NCBI GenBank assembly: GCA_024235955.1
Contig: JACKLJ010000004.1
Coordinates: 1 to 64,000, forward strand
DNA from: Burkholderiaceae bacterium
Lineage (GTDB): Bacteria; Pseudomonadota; Gammaproteobacteria; Burkholderiales; Burkholderiaceae_C
Direction of reading: 5' to 3'
DNA: 64,000 bases
The notes under the pieces were generated by a model, which made no database searches, was not told the DNA's origin, and saw nothing but the letters and a program-made list of their open reading frames with translations. Positions 24,448-35,515 of the stretch are shown one piece after another (position 1 is the first letter of the stretch; every line of letters starts with the position of its first letter). The translations under genes and the position numbers were made by a program.

Positions 24448-24948
24448 TCATTCCTTCGGCTCCTGGCCGGCCGCCAGCGGCAGCGCAGTCTTGTAGCGCA
24501 CCTGCTTGAGCGCGAAGCTGGAGCGGATCTTCTCCACCTGCGCGATGGGCGAGAGCTGTTCCAGGATGAAGCGCTCCAGCGCCGGCATGTCGGGCACGGC
24601 GACGCGCAGCAGGTAGTCGGCATCGCCGGTCATCAGGTAGCACTCCATCACCTCGTCGCGCGCGGCGATGCGGCCTTCGAACTCCTGCAGCGCGCTGCGG
24701 CTCTGCTGCTTGAGGCTGATGGAGATGAACACGTTCAGGTGCAGGCCGAGCTGCTGGGCGTCGAGCAGCGCCACGTACTTGCGGATCAGCCCGCGCGCCT
24801 GCAGCGCCTTCACGCGCGCCAGGCAGGGCGAAGGCGAGAGATGCACGCGCCGCGCCAGCTCCACGTTGGAGAGGCTGGCGTCTTCCTGCAGCTCGCGCAG
24901 GATCCTCAGATCGGCTGAGTCCAGGCGTTTTGTGCTGTCATCGGTCAT
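24448..24948 (-). CDS. Lrp/AsnC family transcriptional regulator
   Basis: A 166-residue regulator. The winged helix-turn-helix spans residues about 8-65: LDSADLRILRELQEDASLSN and ARRVHLSPSPCLARVKALQ. The RAM domain includes EVMECYLMTGDADYLLRVAV, close to the classic ECHxxTGxxDYLL motif. It is clearly paralogous to the regulator at 21022-21516 but closer to canonical Lrp. It is divergent from aceE (147 bp between starts), making aceE a plausible target. The VOC gene follows on the same strand. Confidence 0.92.
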   Translation of the reverse strand: MTDDSTKRLDSADLRILRELQEDASLSNVELARRVHLSPSPCLARVKALQARGLIRKYVALLDAQQLGLHLNVFISISLKQQSRSALQEFEGRIAARDEVMECYLMTGDADYLLRVAVPDMPALERFILEQLSPIAQVEKIRSSFALKQVRYKTALPLAAGQEPKE

Positions 24949-25094
24949 CTCGACGGCATTTTATGCCGTGATTCGGCGGGGTGGCTGCTTGAATCGACAC
25001 CATCTGCGCCGGGCCGGCCGGTACAGTCTTTAGGCGCCATTCCCTGCCCGCAGATCACCCGCGCCGCCGTCATGACCCGCCTGCCGCCCACATC

Positions 25095-27743
<2,649 letters not shown>

Positions 27744-27910
27744 CGCTCGGCCGCTCGCTGCGGCTGAGTCTTGTGAGTTGGGCCAAGTGGGTGGGACCGC
27801 CGCTGTCGAGCAGCCCAGCCGATGTGATTCCAGAAGACGTCCTCCCGTCGGCGCTGCGCCGGAAGAAGGACTCAGTCCGAAAGGTTGTTGCCGCACCTTC
27901 GAGATTTGTG

Positions 27911-27966
27911 GCCAAACATGGCTTCAGTCCTTGTGGGGCGGGCGCAGCCAGCTACGCTTTCTGTAG
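27911..27966 (-). repeat. Dispersed 60-bp repeat, copy 11 (at mpl stop)
   Basis: The reverse strand has gcgtagctggctgcgcccgc, then cccacaaggactgaagcc. Its tag supplies the mpl stop codon at 27952-27954. The rest of the gap back to aceE (27744-27910) holds no recognisable gene. Confidence 0.78.
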
Positions 27967-29367
27967 TGCTTCCAGCAGCTTGCCGTGCACGCCGCCGAAG
28001 CCGCCGTTGCTCATGCAAAGCAGGTGGTCACCCGGTTGCGCGGCCTGGGTGACCTGGCGCACCAGCTCGTCGATGCTGGCCGCGGTGTGGGCGCGCTCGC
28101 CCATGGGGGCCAGGGCCTCGGCGGCGTTCCAGTCCAGCCCGGCGGTGTGGCAGAAGGCCAGGTCGGCGTGTTCCAGTGCCCAGGGCAACTGGCTCTTCAT
28201 GGTGCCGAGCTTCATGGTGTTGCTGCGCGGCTCGAAGATGGCCAGGATGCGTTCGCCCCGGCGGCCGGCGGCGTCGAGCTGGGTGCGCAGCCCGTCCACC
28301 GTGGTGCGGATGGCCGTGGGATGGTGGGCGAAATCGTCGACCACGGTGATGGTGCCGCCGGCGCGCTGCACGCTGCCGCGCACCTCCATGCGGCGGCGCA
28401 CGTTCTGGAAGCTGCCCAGTGCTTCGCAGGCCAGCGCGGGCGGCACGCCCACGTGCTCGGCCGCGGCGATGGCGGCCAGCGCGTTGAGCTGGTTGTGCGT
28501 GCCGGACAGCGGCCAGCGCACGCGGCCCACGGCTTGGCCGCGCAGCAGCACCGTGAAGTCGCTGGCGTCGCCCTCGGCGGTGAAGTCGCTCACCGCGGCG
28601 CCGAAGCTGCGCTGTTCGCTCCAGCAGCCCTGCGCCAGTACGCGCGCCAGGCTTTCCTCCAGCCCGTTGAAGACCACGCGGCCGGAAGGCGGCACGGTGC
28701 GCACCAGGTGGTGGAACTGGCGCTCGATGGCGGCCAGGTCGTCGAAGATGTCGGCGTGGTCGAACTCCAGGTTGTTCAGCACCGCCGTGCGCGGCCGGTA
28801 ATGCACGAACTTGCTGCGCTTGTCGAAGAAGGCTGTGTCGTATTCGTCGGCCTCGATCACGAACAAGGGGCGCGGCTGACCGGCGGCCTGGCCGCCCAGC
28901 CTGGCGGAAATGCCGAAGTTGAGCGGCACGCCGCCCACCAGGAAGCCCGGCTGCAGACCCGCGTGCTCCAGCACCCAGGTGAGCATGGACGTGGTGGTGG
29001 TCTTGCCGTGCGTGCCGGCCACGGCCAGCACGTGGCGGCCCTGCAGCACGTTCTCCAGCAACCACTGCGGGCCGCTGGTGTATGGCAAGCCGGCGTCGAG
29101 GATGGCTTCCATCAGCGGGAACTTGGGGGCGCCATCCGGCAGCCGGGCGCGGCTGACCACATTGCCCACCACGAACACATCGGGCTTCAGCGCCAGCTGG
29201 TCGGCGCCATAGCCTTCGATCAGCTCGATGCCCAGCGCGCGCAGCTGGTCGCTCATCGGCGGGTACACGCCGGCGTCGCAGCCGGTGACCCGGTGCCCTG
29301 CCTCGCGCGCCAGCGCCGCCAGCCCGCCCATGAAGGTACCGCAGATGCCCAGGATGTGAAGATGCAT
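27952..29367 (-). CDS. mpl: UDP-N-acetylmuramate:L-Ala-gamma-D-Glu-meso-DAP ligase
   Basis: A 471-residue Mur-ligase family enzyme that recycles the tripeptide released from peptidoglycan onto UDP-MurNAc. The N-terminal HLHILGICGTFMGGLAALA is the family's Rossmann region. The ATP-binding loop is VAGTHGKTTTTSMLTW, and EADEYDTAFFDKRSKF and LNNLEFDHADIFDD are Mpl-specific. DDFAHHPTAIRTT is in the C-terminal domain. ATG 29367 is used because the nine residues upstream (MKLHRRIAP) are not conserved. A peptidoglycan-recycling amidase, ampD, is also in the window (42955-43554). Confidence 0.95.
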   Translation of the reverse strand: MHLHILGICGTFMGGLAALAREAGHRVTGCDAGVYPPMSDQLRALGIELIEGYGADQLALKPDVFVVGNVVSRARLPDGAPKFPLMEAILDAGLPYTSGPQWLLENVLQGRHVLAVAGTHGKTTTTSMLTWVLEHAGLQPGFLVGGVPLNFGISARLGGQAAGQPRPLFVIEADEYDTAFFDKRSKFVHYRPRTAVLNNLEFDHADIFDDLAAIERQFHHLVRTVPPSGRVVFNGLEESLARVLAQGCWSEQRSFGAAVSDFTAEGDASDFTVLLRGQAVGRVRWPLSGTHNQLNALAAIAAAEHVGVPPALACEALGSFQNVRRRMEVRGSVQRAGGTITVVDDFAHHPTAIRTTVDGLRTQLDAAGRRGERILAIFEPRSNTMKLGTMKSQLPWALEHADLAFCHTAGLDWNAAEALAPMGERAHTAASIDELVRQVTQAAQPGDHLLCMSNGGFGGVHGKLLEALQKA

Positions 29368-29387
29368 GGGCGCGATTCTACGGTGCA

Positions 29388-29452
29388 ATTTCAAAGCCTT
29401 TCGGGCCGCTGGCCGGCTTGTGGCCGGCGCAGCCAGCTATTCAAACCATAGT
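29388..29452 (-). repeat. Dispersed 60-bp repeat, copy 12
   Basis: The reverse strand reads gaatagctggctgcgccggc, then cacaagccggccagcggccc. It sits about 20 bp upstream of the mpl start codon. Confidence 0.75.
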
Positions 29453-29485
29453 GAACTACGGCAGGTTGCCTTCGTTTGACAGGAG

Positions 29486-29545
29486 CCGTTCGGACTGAGC
29501 TTGTCGAAGCTTTGCGCGGCGCTTCGACAAGCTCAGCGCGAACGG
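29486..29545 (+). repeat. 60-bp palindromic repeat (third TTCGACAAGCTCAG copy)
   Basis: Begins ccgttcggactgagcttgtc and ends ttcgacaagctcagcgcgaa followed by cgg. The two halves are inverted-complementary, so it folds into one long hairpin. It shares both ends with the 84-bp repeats at 11319 and 11453 but lacks their central segment. A separate palindrome, gcccccgagggggc, follows at 29603-29616. Confidence 0.85.
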
Positions 29546-29651
29546 GTGGAGCGGGTCAAGCCGGTGGCAACCGTGTCCGCGGTTTGCCCGGACACTGGTT
29601 GCGCCCCCGAGGGGGCCAACAACGCGGAGCGTGTGGAGCCTGGGGGTGGGC

Positions 29652-31283
29652 CTATCTGGGAAACTGCTCCCGCAGCTTGAGCTTGTAGAACTTGCCGGTG
29701 GAGGTGCGCGGCACGGCGTCGATGACTTCGTAGCGCTCCGGCAGTTGCCACTTGGCGAAGCCCTTCTCGGTCAGCAGCGCGTTCATGGCTTCCGGCGTGG
29801 CGCTTTCGCCCGGCTTGAAGGCCACGCAGGCCAGGGGGCGCTCGCTCCATTTCTCGTCGGGGATGGCGATGACCGCGGCCTCGGCCACCGCCGGGTGGGC
29901 CATGAGGGCGTTTTCCAGGTCCACCGAGCTGATCCATTCGCCGCCGGACTTGATCAGGTCCTTGGTGCGGTCGCTGATGCGCACGAAGCCCAGTTCGTCC
30001 ACGCTGGCCACGTCGCCGGTGCGCAGCCAGCCGTCGGGCGTGAACTTGTCGGGCGTGGCGCCCACCTTGTGGTAGCTGCCGGTGATGTAGGGCCCGCGCA
30101 CCTGGATCTCGCCCACGCTCTTGCCGTCCCAGGGCTGGTCGCGGCCGTCGTCGCCGCGCGCGCGCAGGTCCACCAGCGGCACCGGCGTGCCGGCCATGGC
30201 GGCGCGGCGGTACTTTTCTTCCAGGCTGGCGCCGGCCAGTTCGCCCCGCGCGTAGCTGACGGTGGCCACCGGGCTGGTTTCCGTCATGCCCCAGCCCTGC
30301 TGGATCCAGATGCCGTGCGCGTCGAAGGCGCGGATGAGGCTTTCGGGCACGGCGGCGCCGCCCACCAGCGACTTCATGCCGCGCGGCAGCTTCCAGCGCC
30401 CCGCATTGGGCGAACCGGGCTTGAGCGAGGCGTCGTAGGTCTGGATCAGGCTGAGCCAGATGGTGGGCACGCCCAGGGCCAGCGTGGGCGGTTCCTGAGT
30501 CATGAGGTCCAGCAGGTCGTCCGGGTGCAGGTGCGGGCCGGGGAAGACCAGCCTGGCGCCCAGCATCACCGCGATGTAGGGCATGCCCCAGCTGTTGGCG
30601 TGGAACATGGGGGTGACGGGCAGCACCACGTCGCGGCTGTGCACGTCGGTGAAATCGGGCAGGGCGCCGACCAGCGAGTGCAGCACCGTGGAGCGGTGCG
30701 AATACACCACGCCCTTGGGCTTGCCGGTGGTGCCGGAGGTGTAGCACATGGACACCGGGTCGTTCTCGTCGTGCGGGGCGTACTCGAAGCCGTCCGGGTC
30801 GGCGGCGGCCAGCAGTTGCTCGTAGTCGGCAAAGCCCTCCGGCACGGCGGCGCCGGAGAAGGGGAACACGATCACCTTCTCGAACATGTGCAGGCCGGCG
30901 AACTGCTGGTAGAGCGGCAGCAGCACGTCGTCCACGATCAGGAAGCGGTCTTCCGCGTCATCGGCGATCCAGCCGATCTCGGCCGGGGCCAGTCGCAGGT
31001 TGAGCGTGTGCATCACGCCGCCGGCGGCCGGGATGCCGAAGTACGCCTCCAGGTGGGCGTGGTGATTCCAGCACAGCGTGGCCACGCGGTCGCCCTTCTT
31101 CAGGCCGAGCTTCTGCAGGGCCGAGCCCAGGGCGCGGGTGCGGCGGTAGAACTCGGCGTAGCTGTGGCGCACCAGCGACTTGTCCGGCCGGCGGGACACG
31201 ACGGTGTTGGTGCCGAAGATGGTTCCGGCGCGGTCCAGCAGGTGGTTGAGCGACAGCTGCGCCTGCATCATGGTGCTTTGCAT
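29652..31283 (-). CDS. Long/medium-chain acyl-CoA synthetase (AMP-binding)
   Basis: A 543-residue acyl-activating enzyme. It adenylates a fatty acid with ATP and forms the acyl-CoA thioester. Core motifs in order: MCYTSGTTGKPKGVVYSHRS (P-loop), QQGWGMTETSPVATV (A5), GWLRTGDVASVDELGFVRI (A7), RTKDLIKSGGEWISSVDLEN (A8), and the C-terminal catalytic lysine in PRTSTGKFYKLKLRE. FHANSWGMPY is typical of the AlkK/fatty-acyl-CoA synthase group. The start at ATG 31283 is chosen for its aggaga Shine-Dalgarno. An open frame continues upstream but runs antisense through the next gene. Confidence 0.92.
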   Translation of the reverse strand: MQSTMMQAQLSLNHLLDRAGTIFGTNTVVSRRPDKSLVRHSYAEFYRRTRALGSALQKLGLKKGDRVATLCWNHHAHLEAYFGIPAAGGVMHTLNLRLAPAEIGWIADDAEDRFLIVDDVLLPLYQQFAGLHMFEKVIVFPFSGAAVPEGFADYEQLLAAADPDGFEYAPHDENDPVSMCYTSGTTGKPKGVVYSHRSTVLHSLVGALPDFTDVHSRDVVLPVTPMFHANSWGMPYIAVMLGARLVFPGPHLHPDDLLDLMTQEPPTLALGVPTIWLSLIQTYDASLKPGSPNAGRWKLPRGMKSLVGGAAVPESLIRAFDAHGIWIQQGWGMTETSPVATVSYARGELAGASLEEKYRRAAMAGTPVPLVDLRARGDDGRDQPWDGKSVGEIQVRGPYITGSYHKVGATPDKFTPDGWLRTGDVASVDELGFVRISDRTKDLIKSGGEWISSVDLENALMAHPAVAEAAVIAIPDEKWSERPLACVAFKPGESATPEAMNALLTEKGFAKWQLPERYEVIDAVPRTSTGKFYKLKLREQFPR

Positions 31284-31358
31284 GGGGTACGTCTCCTGTG
31301 TCAATGGCCATGCCGACTCTACGAAGCGCCCGTCCATCCGGCAATGCACAATGCCCCC

Positions 31359-31958
31359 ATGCAAACCCTGACGCACGAGATCGCCGCCGCCGCCGCGCGC
31401 CTGGTGGTGGAAGAGGGGCTGGACTACGGCGCCGCCAAGCGCCGCGCCCAGAAGCAGCTGGGGGTTCCGCCGCGCACGGCGCTGCCGGACAACGACCTGC
31501 TTGAAAATGAAGTCCGCGCTTACATAAGCGTTTTCTGCGCCGATACGCAGCCCGTGGAGCTGCGCGCGCTGCGCGAGCTGGCGCTGCAGTGGATGGAGCG
31601 TCTGGTCGAATTCCGCCCCCATCTCACGGGCCCCGTGTGGCGTGGCACGGCCACGCGGCTGTCGGACGTCACGCTGCAACTCTTCTGCGACGACCCGAAG
31701 TCGGCCGAGATCGCCCTGCTGGACCAGCGGGTGGACTTCGAGGTGCGGCAGGTCCAGGGCTTCACCGGGCGGTCGGTGGATTCGCTCACGGTGTGGGCGC
31801 CCAGCCCGGCACTGGGCGAAGCCGTGCCGGTTCACCTGAGCATCTACGACCATGACGACCTGCGGGGCGCGCTCAAGCCCGGCGCCGACGGCCAGGCCCC
31901 GCGCGGCGACGCGACCGCGCTGCGTGCCCGGATGGCGCAGGAAGAGGTGGCACCATGA
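31359..31958 (+). CDS. Conserved hypothetical protein of Burkholderiales
   Basis: A 199-residue soluble protein starting MQTLTHEIAAAAARLVVEEG (an in-frame ATG at 31344 is the alternative). The N-terminal helix with AARLVVEEGLDYGAAKRRAQ resembles a family in Burkholderiales databases that is often mislabelled as a Mur ligase. No catalytic motif is visible. The centre (DVTLQLFCDDPKSAEIALLD, then DFEVRQVQGFTGRSVDSLTV) looks like a nucleotidyltransferase-like sheet, but this is not certain. Its stop overlaps the start of the thioredoxin-like gene (ATGA), so the two are co-translated. Confidence 0.75.
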   Translation: MQTLTHEIAAAAARLVVEEGLDYGAAKRRAQKQLGVPPRTALPDNDLLENEVRAYISVFCADTQPVELRALRELALQWMERLVEFRPHLTGPVWRGTATRLSDVTLQLFCDDPKSAEIALLDQRVDFEVRQVQGFTGRSVDSLTVWAPSPALGEAVPVHLSIYDHDDLRGALKPGADGQAPRGDATALRARMAQEEVAP

Positions 31959-32515
31959 GCGGGCCGCAGTCAGCCGCGCCAGCGCGCGGCGCCAAGTCAT
32001 CAGACAAGACACGGCGCTGGTTGCTCGCAGGGGCCGGCGCTGCCGCCGCCGCTGTGGGGGCCGGCATTGCCTTGCGGCGCCTGGAGCCCGAAGCCACTGA
32101 ATCGCCCCGGTTCTGGACCTTGTCCTATCCCACGCCCGACGGTGGCACCATCCGGATGGCGGACTTGCGGGGCAGGCCCCTGCTGCTCAACTTCTGGGCC
32201 ACGTGGTGCCCGCCCTGTGTGGACGAAATGCCGCTATTGGACCGTTTCTACACCGAAAACAAGGCCAACGGATGGCAAGTGCTCGGCCTGGCGGTAGATC
32301 AGCTCGATCCCGTCAAGCGCTTCCTGGGCAAGCTGCCGGTACAATTTCCCATCGGCCTGGCGGGATTGGCCGGTACGGAAATCGCCCGCGAACTGGGCAA
32401 TGCGGCCGGCGGACTGCCGTTCAGCGTGCTGTTCGATGCGGAAGGCAAGGCGCGCGAGCGCAAGCTGGGGCGCCTCTCGCCCGATGAACTTGCAGCCTGG
32501 CGCCGCGCGGCTTGA
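31955..32515 (+). CDS. TlpA/ResA-like thioredoxin-fold protein
   Basis: A 186-residue protein. After a basic N-terminus, RRWLLAGAGAAAAAVGAGIA is a signal anchor, placing the thioredoxin domain in the periplasm. The active site is NFWATWCPPCVDEMPLLDRF (WCPPC). The cis-proline loop is AAGGLPFSVLFDAEGK. Members reduce or oxidise disulfides, for example in cytochrome c maturation. The client protein is not indicated by context. The start overlaps the previous stop by four bases. Confidence 0.92.
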   Translation: MSGPQSAAPARGAKSSDKTRRWLLAGAGAAAAAVGAGIALRRLEPEATESPRFWTLSYPTPDGGTIRMADLRGRPLLLNFWATWCPPCVDEMPLLDRFYTENKANGWQVLGLAVDQLDPVKRFLGKLPVQFPIGLAGLAGTEIARELGNAAGGLPFSVLFDAEGKARERKLGRLSPDELAAWRRAA

Positions 32516-32638
32516 GCGCCACCGGCAGCTCCGCCAGGCGCCTCGTCACCTTGTGGGTTGCCAAATAATTGAGAGCAGATGCTGAAAATTAACTGCAATC
32601 TGGTGTAAATTAGACAAGTTTAATTCCATTGGATACAT

Positions 32639-33121
32639 ATGGACCTGCGCAAGCTGAAGACCCTGATCGATCTGGTGTCCGAGTCGAACATCTCCGAGCT
32701 CGAAATCACCGAGGCCGAGGGCAAAGTCAAGATCGTCAAGGCCGTGGCGGGTGCCGTGCAGTTGATGCCGGCGGCGGCGCCGGTGGCGATGGCTGCGGTG
32801 CCGGCCCTGGCCGCCGCGCCGGCTGGCGAGGCGTCTGCAGCGCCTGCGCCTGCGGCGGACAAGCCGGCCGCCGCGGTGGCTGAAACGGGCTTTGTCGTCA
32901 AATCGCCCATGGTGGGCACCTTCTACCGTTCGGCCAGCCCCGGCGCCAAGGCCTTCGTGGAGGTGGGCAGCCAGGTGAAGGAAGGCGACACGCTCTGCAT
33001 CGTCGAGGCCATGAAGATCCTGAACGAGATCGAGTGCGAGAAGGCGGGCACCGTGGTGAAAATCCTGGGCGAGAACGGGCAGGCGGTGGAATACGGCCAG
33101 CCGCTGTTCGTCATCGAGTAA
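32639..33121 (+). CDS. accB: Biotin carboxyl carrier protein of acetyl-CoA carboxylase
   Basis: A 160-residue carrier. The N-terminal MDLRKLKTLIDLVSESNISE is followed by an Ala/Pro-rich flexible linker (about residues 40-80). The biotinyl domain has the attachment lysine in VEAMKILNEIE, and begins with VKSPMVGTFYRSASPGAK. It accepts CO2 from AccC and delivers it to the carboxyltransferase in fatty acid synthesis. accC follows after 15 bp in the usual operon. The 5' region (32580-32635) is AT-rich, consistent with a promoter. Confidence 0.97.
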   Translation: MDLRKLKTLIDLVSESNISELEITEAEGKVKIVKAVAGAVQLMPAAAPVAMAAVPALAAAPAGEASAAPAPAADKPAAAVAETGFVVKSPMVGTFYRSASPGAKAFVEVGSQVKEGDTLCIVEAMKILNEIECEKAGTVVKILGENGQAVEYGQPLFVIE

Positions 33122-33136
33122 AGCCCGGGATTGCCC

Positions 33137-34486
33137 ATGTTCAAGAAAATCCTGGTGGCCAACCGCGGGGAGATCGCGCTGCGGGTGCAGCGCGCCTGCC
33201 GCGAGCTCGGCATCAAGGCCGTGATGGTCTATTCCGAGGCCGACAAGGACGCCAAATACGTCAAGCTGGCCGACGAGGCGGTGTGCATCGGTCCGGCGTC
33301 GTCGGCGCAGAGCTACCTCAACATGCCGGCCATCATTTCGGCCGCGGAAGTCACGGATTCCGAGGCCATCCACCCCGGCTACGGTTTCCTGAGCGAGAAC
33401 GCCGACTTCGCCGAGCGGGTGGAGCAGAGCGGTTTCCAGTTCATCGGCCCCACGCCCGAGTCGATCCGCATCATGGGCGACAAGGTGTCGGCCAAGCAGG
33501 CCATGATCAAGGCGGGCGTGCCCTGCGTGCCGGGCTCCGACGGCGAGCTGCCGGACGAGCCGGCGGCCGTCAAACGCATTGCCAAGAGCGTCGGCTATCC
33601 GGTGATCATCAAGGCGGCCGGCGGCGGCGGCGGCCGCGGCATGCGCGTGGTGCACACGGAGGCTGCCTTGATCAACGCCGTGCAGATGACCAAAGCCGAG
33701 GCGGCGGCGGCCTTCGGCAACCCGGCGGTGTACATGGAGAAATACCTCCAGAACCCGCGCCACATCGAGATCCAGGTGCTGGCCGACAAGCACAAGAACG
33801 CGGTCTACCTGGGCGAGCGCGACTGCTCCATGCAGCGCCGCCACCAGAAGGTGATCGAGGAGGCGCCGGCGCCCGGCATTCCGCGCCGGCTGATCGAGCG
33901 CATCGGCGAGCGCTGCGTGGCCGCCTGCAAGAAGATCGGCTACCGCGGGGCGGGCACCTTCGAGTTCCTGTACGAGAACGGCGAGTTCTACTTCATCGAG
34001 ATGAACACCCGCGTGCAGGTGGAGCACCCGGTGACCGAATGGGTCACGGGCATCGACATCGTGCGCACCCAGATCATGGTGGCGGCGGGCGAGAAGTTGC
34101 CTTTCACGCAGCGGCAGATCCAGCTCAAGGGCCATGCCATCGAGTGCCGCATCAACGCCGAAGACCCGTTCAAGTTCACGCCCTCGCCGGGCCGCATCAC
34201 CATGTGGCACCAGCCGGGCGGCCCGGGGGTGCGGGTGGATTCGCACGCCTACACCAACTATTTCGTGCCGCCCAACTACGACTCGATGATCGGCAAGATC
34301 ATCGTGTACGGCGACACGCGCGAGCAGGCCATCGCGCGCATGCAGACCGCGCTGGCCGAGACGGTGGTGGAAGGCATCAGCAGCAACATCCCGCTGCACC
34401 GCGAACTCATGGTGGACGCCAAGTTCCGCGCCGGCGGCACCAACATCCACTACCTCGAGCGCTGGCTCAGCGAGCACCAGCGCTGA
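33137..34486 (+). CDS. accC: Biotin carboxylase subunit of acetyl-CoA carboxylase
   Basis: A 449-residue ATP-grasp enzyme that carboxylates biotin on AccB. It starts MFKKILVANRGEIALRVQRA. It has HPGYGFLSENADFAERVE, the glycine-rich ATP loop AAGGGGGRGMRVVHTEAAL, ERDCSMQRRHQKVIEEAPAP, and FIEMNTRVQVEHPVTEWVTG. The C-terminal domain is complete. ATG 33137 is chosen over the upstream TTG. It is co-transcribed with accB. Confidence 0.97.
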   Translation: MFKKILVANRGEIALRVQRACRELGIKAVMVYSEADKDAKYVKLADEAVCIGPASSAQSYLNMPAIISAAEVTDSEAIHPGYGFLSENADFAERVEQSGFQFIGPTPESIRIMGDKVSAKQAMIKAGVPCVPGSDGELPDEPAAVKRIAKSVGYPVIIKAAGGGGGRGMRVVHTEAALINAVQMTKAEAAAAFGNPAVYMEKYLQNPRHIEIQVLADKHKNAVYLGERDCSMQRRHQKVIEEAPAPGIPRRLIERIGERCVAACKKIGYRGAGTFEFLYENGEFYFIEMNTRVQVEHPVTEWVTGIDIVRTQIMVAAGEKLPFTQRQIQLKGHAIECRINAEDPFKFTPSPGRITMWHQPGGPGVRVDSHAYTNYFVPPNYDSMIGKIIVYGDTREQAIARMQTALAETVVEGISSNIPLHRELMVDAKFRAGGTNIHYLERWLSEHQR

Positions 34487-34505
34487 AACTGCGACGTGCC
34501 GCCAG

Positions 34506-34570
34506 TTTTTGAATGAAATTGGCTTCTGGCCGGCTCGTGGCGGGCGCAGGCAGCTATTTTTGCGATAGCA
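34506..34570 (-). repeat. Dispersed 60-bp repeat, copy 13
   Basis: The reverse strand has aaatagctgcctgcgcccgc, then cacgagccggccagaagcc. It fills the gap between accC and prmA and ends 7 bp before the prmA start, leaving no separate Shine-Dalgarno. Confidence 0.8.
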
Positions 34571-34577
34571 TAACGGC

Positions 34578-35474
34578 ATGCATGAACTGCGCCTGATCTG
34601 CCCCGAAGACCGGGTGGAAACGCTGTCGGAAGCGCTGGAGGCGCTCGATGCCCTGAGCGTTTCCACGGCCGATGCCGACGCCGACTCTGAAGCCGAGCGC
34701 GCGCTGTTCGGCGAGCCGGGCATGCCGCCGCCGGCGCAGGCCTGGGAGCGCTCGGAACTGCGCGCGCTGTTCCCTGATGAGCGTGCGGCGCAGGAAGCCG
34801 CCGTGCTGCTGGCCGCACAGGAGTTCTTCGAAGGTTGCGCCGTGCTCGCGGTGGCCGAGGTGCCGGACGCCGACTGGGTGCGCCTGACGCAGTCGCAGTT
34901 CGAGCCGGTGCAGGTCACGCCCACGTTCTGGATCGTGCCGAGCTGGCACGTGCCGCCGGCCGAGGCCGAGCGCGTGATCAGGCTCGACCCGGGCCTGGCC
35001 TTCGGCACCGGCACGCATCCCACCACCCACATGTGCCTGCGCTGGCTGGCTGGGCGCGACCTGGCGGGCCGGCGCGTGCTCGACTACGGTTGTGGCTCGG
35101 GCATCCTGGCCATCGGCGCGGCGCTGCAAGGCGCGCGGGAGGTGGTGGCGGTGGACATCGACCCGGCCGCCGTTCAGGCCACGCAAGCCAATGCCGAAGC
35201 CAACGGTGTGGCGCTGCAGGCCGGCCTGCCGGAGCTGGCTGAAGGCACGTTCGACGTGGTACTGGCCAACATCCTGGCTGCGCCGCTCAAGGTGCTGGCG
35301 CCTCTGCTGTGCGGCCACGTGGCCGCGGGCGGACATCTGGTGCTGGCCGGCGTGCTGGAGCGTCAGACCGAGGAGTTGCTGGCGGCCTACGCGCCCTACC
35401 TGGCGCTGCAGGTAGCGGACACGCTGGACGGCTGGGTGCTGCTCACCGCGTCGCGCGCTGCGGCAGCCCGGTGA
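34578..35474 (+). CDS. prmA: Ribosomal protein L11 methyltransferase
   Basis: A 298-residue SAM-dependent enzyme that trimethylates L11. The N-terminal substrate-binding domain starts MHELRLICPEDRVETLSEAL. The linker has LDPGLAFGTGTHPTTHMCLR, the PrmA signature. The SAM motif I is RVLDYGCGSGILAIGAAL, and VVLANILAAPLKVLAPLL matches the NPPF-like catalytic region. The downstream DUF3426 gene is the usual neighbour in Burkholderiales. A dispersed repeat immediately upstream separates it from accC. Confidence 0.96.
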   Translation: MHELRLICPEDRVETLSEALEALDALSVSTADADADSEAERALFGEPGMPPPAQAWERSELRALFPDERAAQEAAVLLAAQEFFEGCAVLAVAEVPDADWVRLTQSQFEPVQVTPTFWIVPSWHVPPAEAERVIRLDPGLAFGTGTHPTTHMCLRWLAGRDLAGRRVLDYGCGSGILAIGAALQGAREVVAVDIDPAAVQATQANAEANGVALQAGLPELAEGTFDVVLANILAAPLKVLAPLLCGHVAAGGHLVLAGVLERQTEELLAAYAPYLALQVADTLDGWVLLTASRAAAAR

Positions 35475-35515
35475 CGCGCGGTCGTCAGCCTGTGCTTGCC
35501 TAGAATGCGGGCACC

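Noticed and set aside
27744..27910. Short protein-like stretch after aceE
   Set aside because: Open frames exist, but none has a start, Shine-Dalgarno or recognisable motif.
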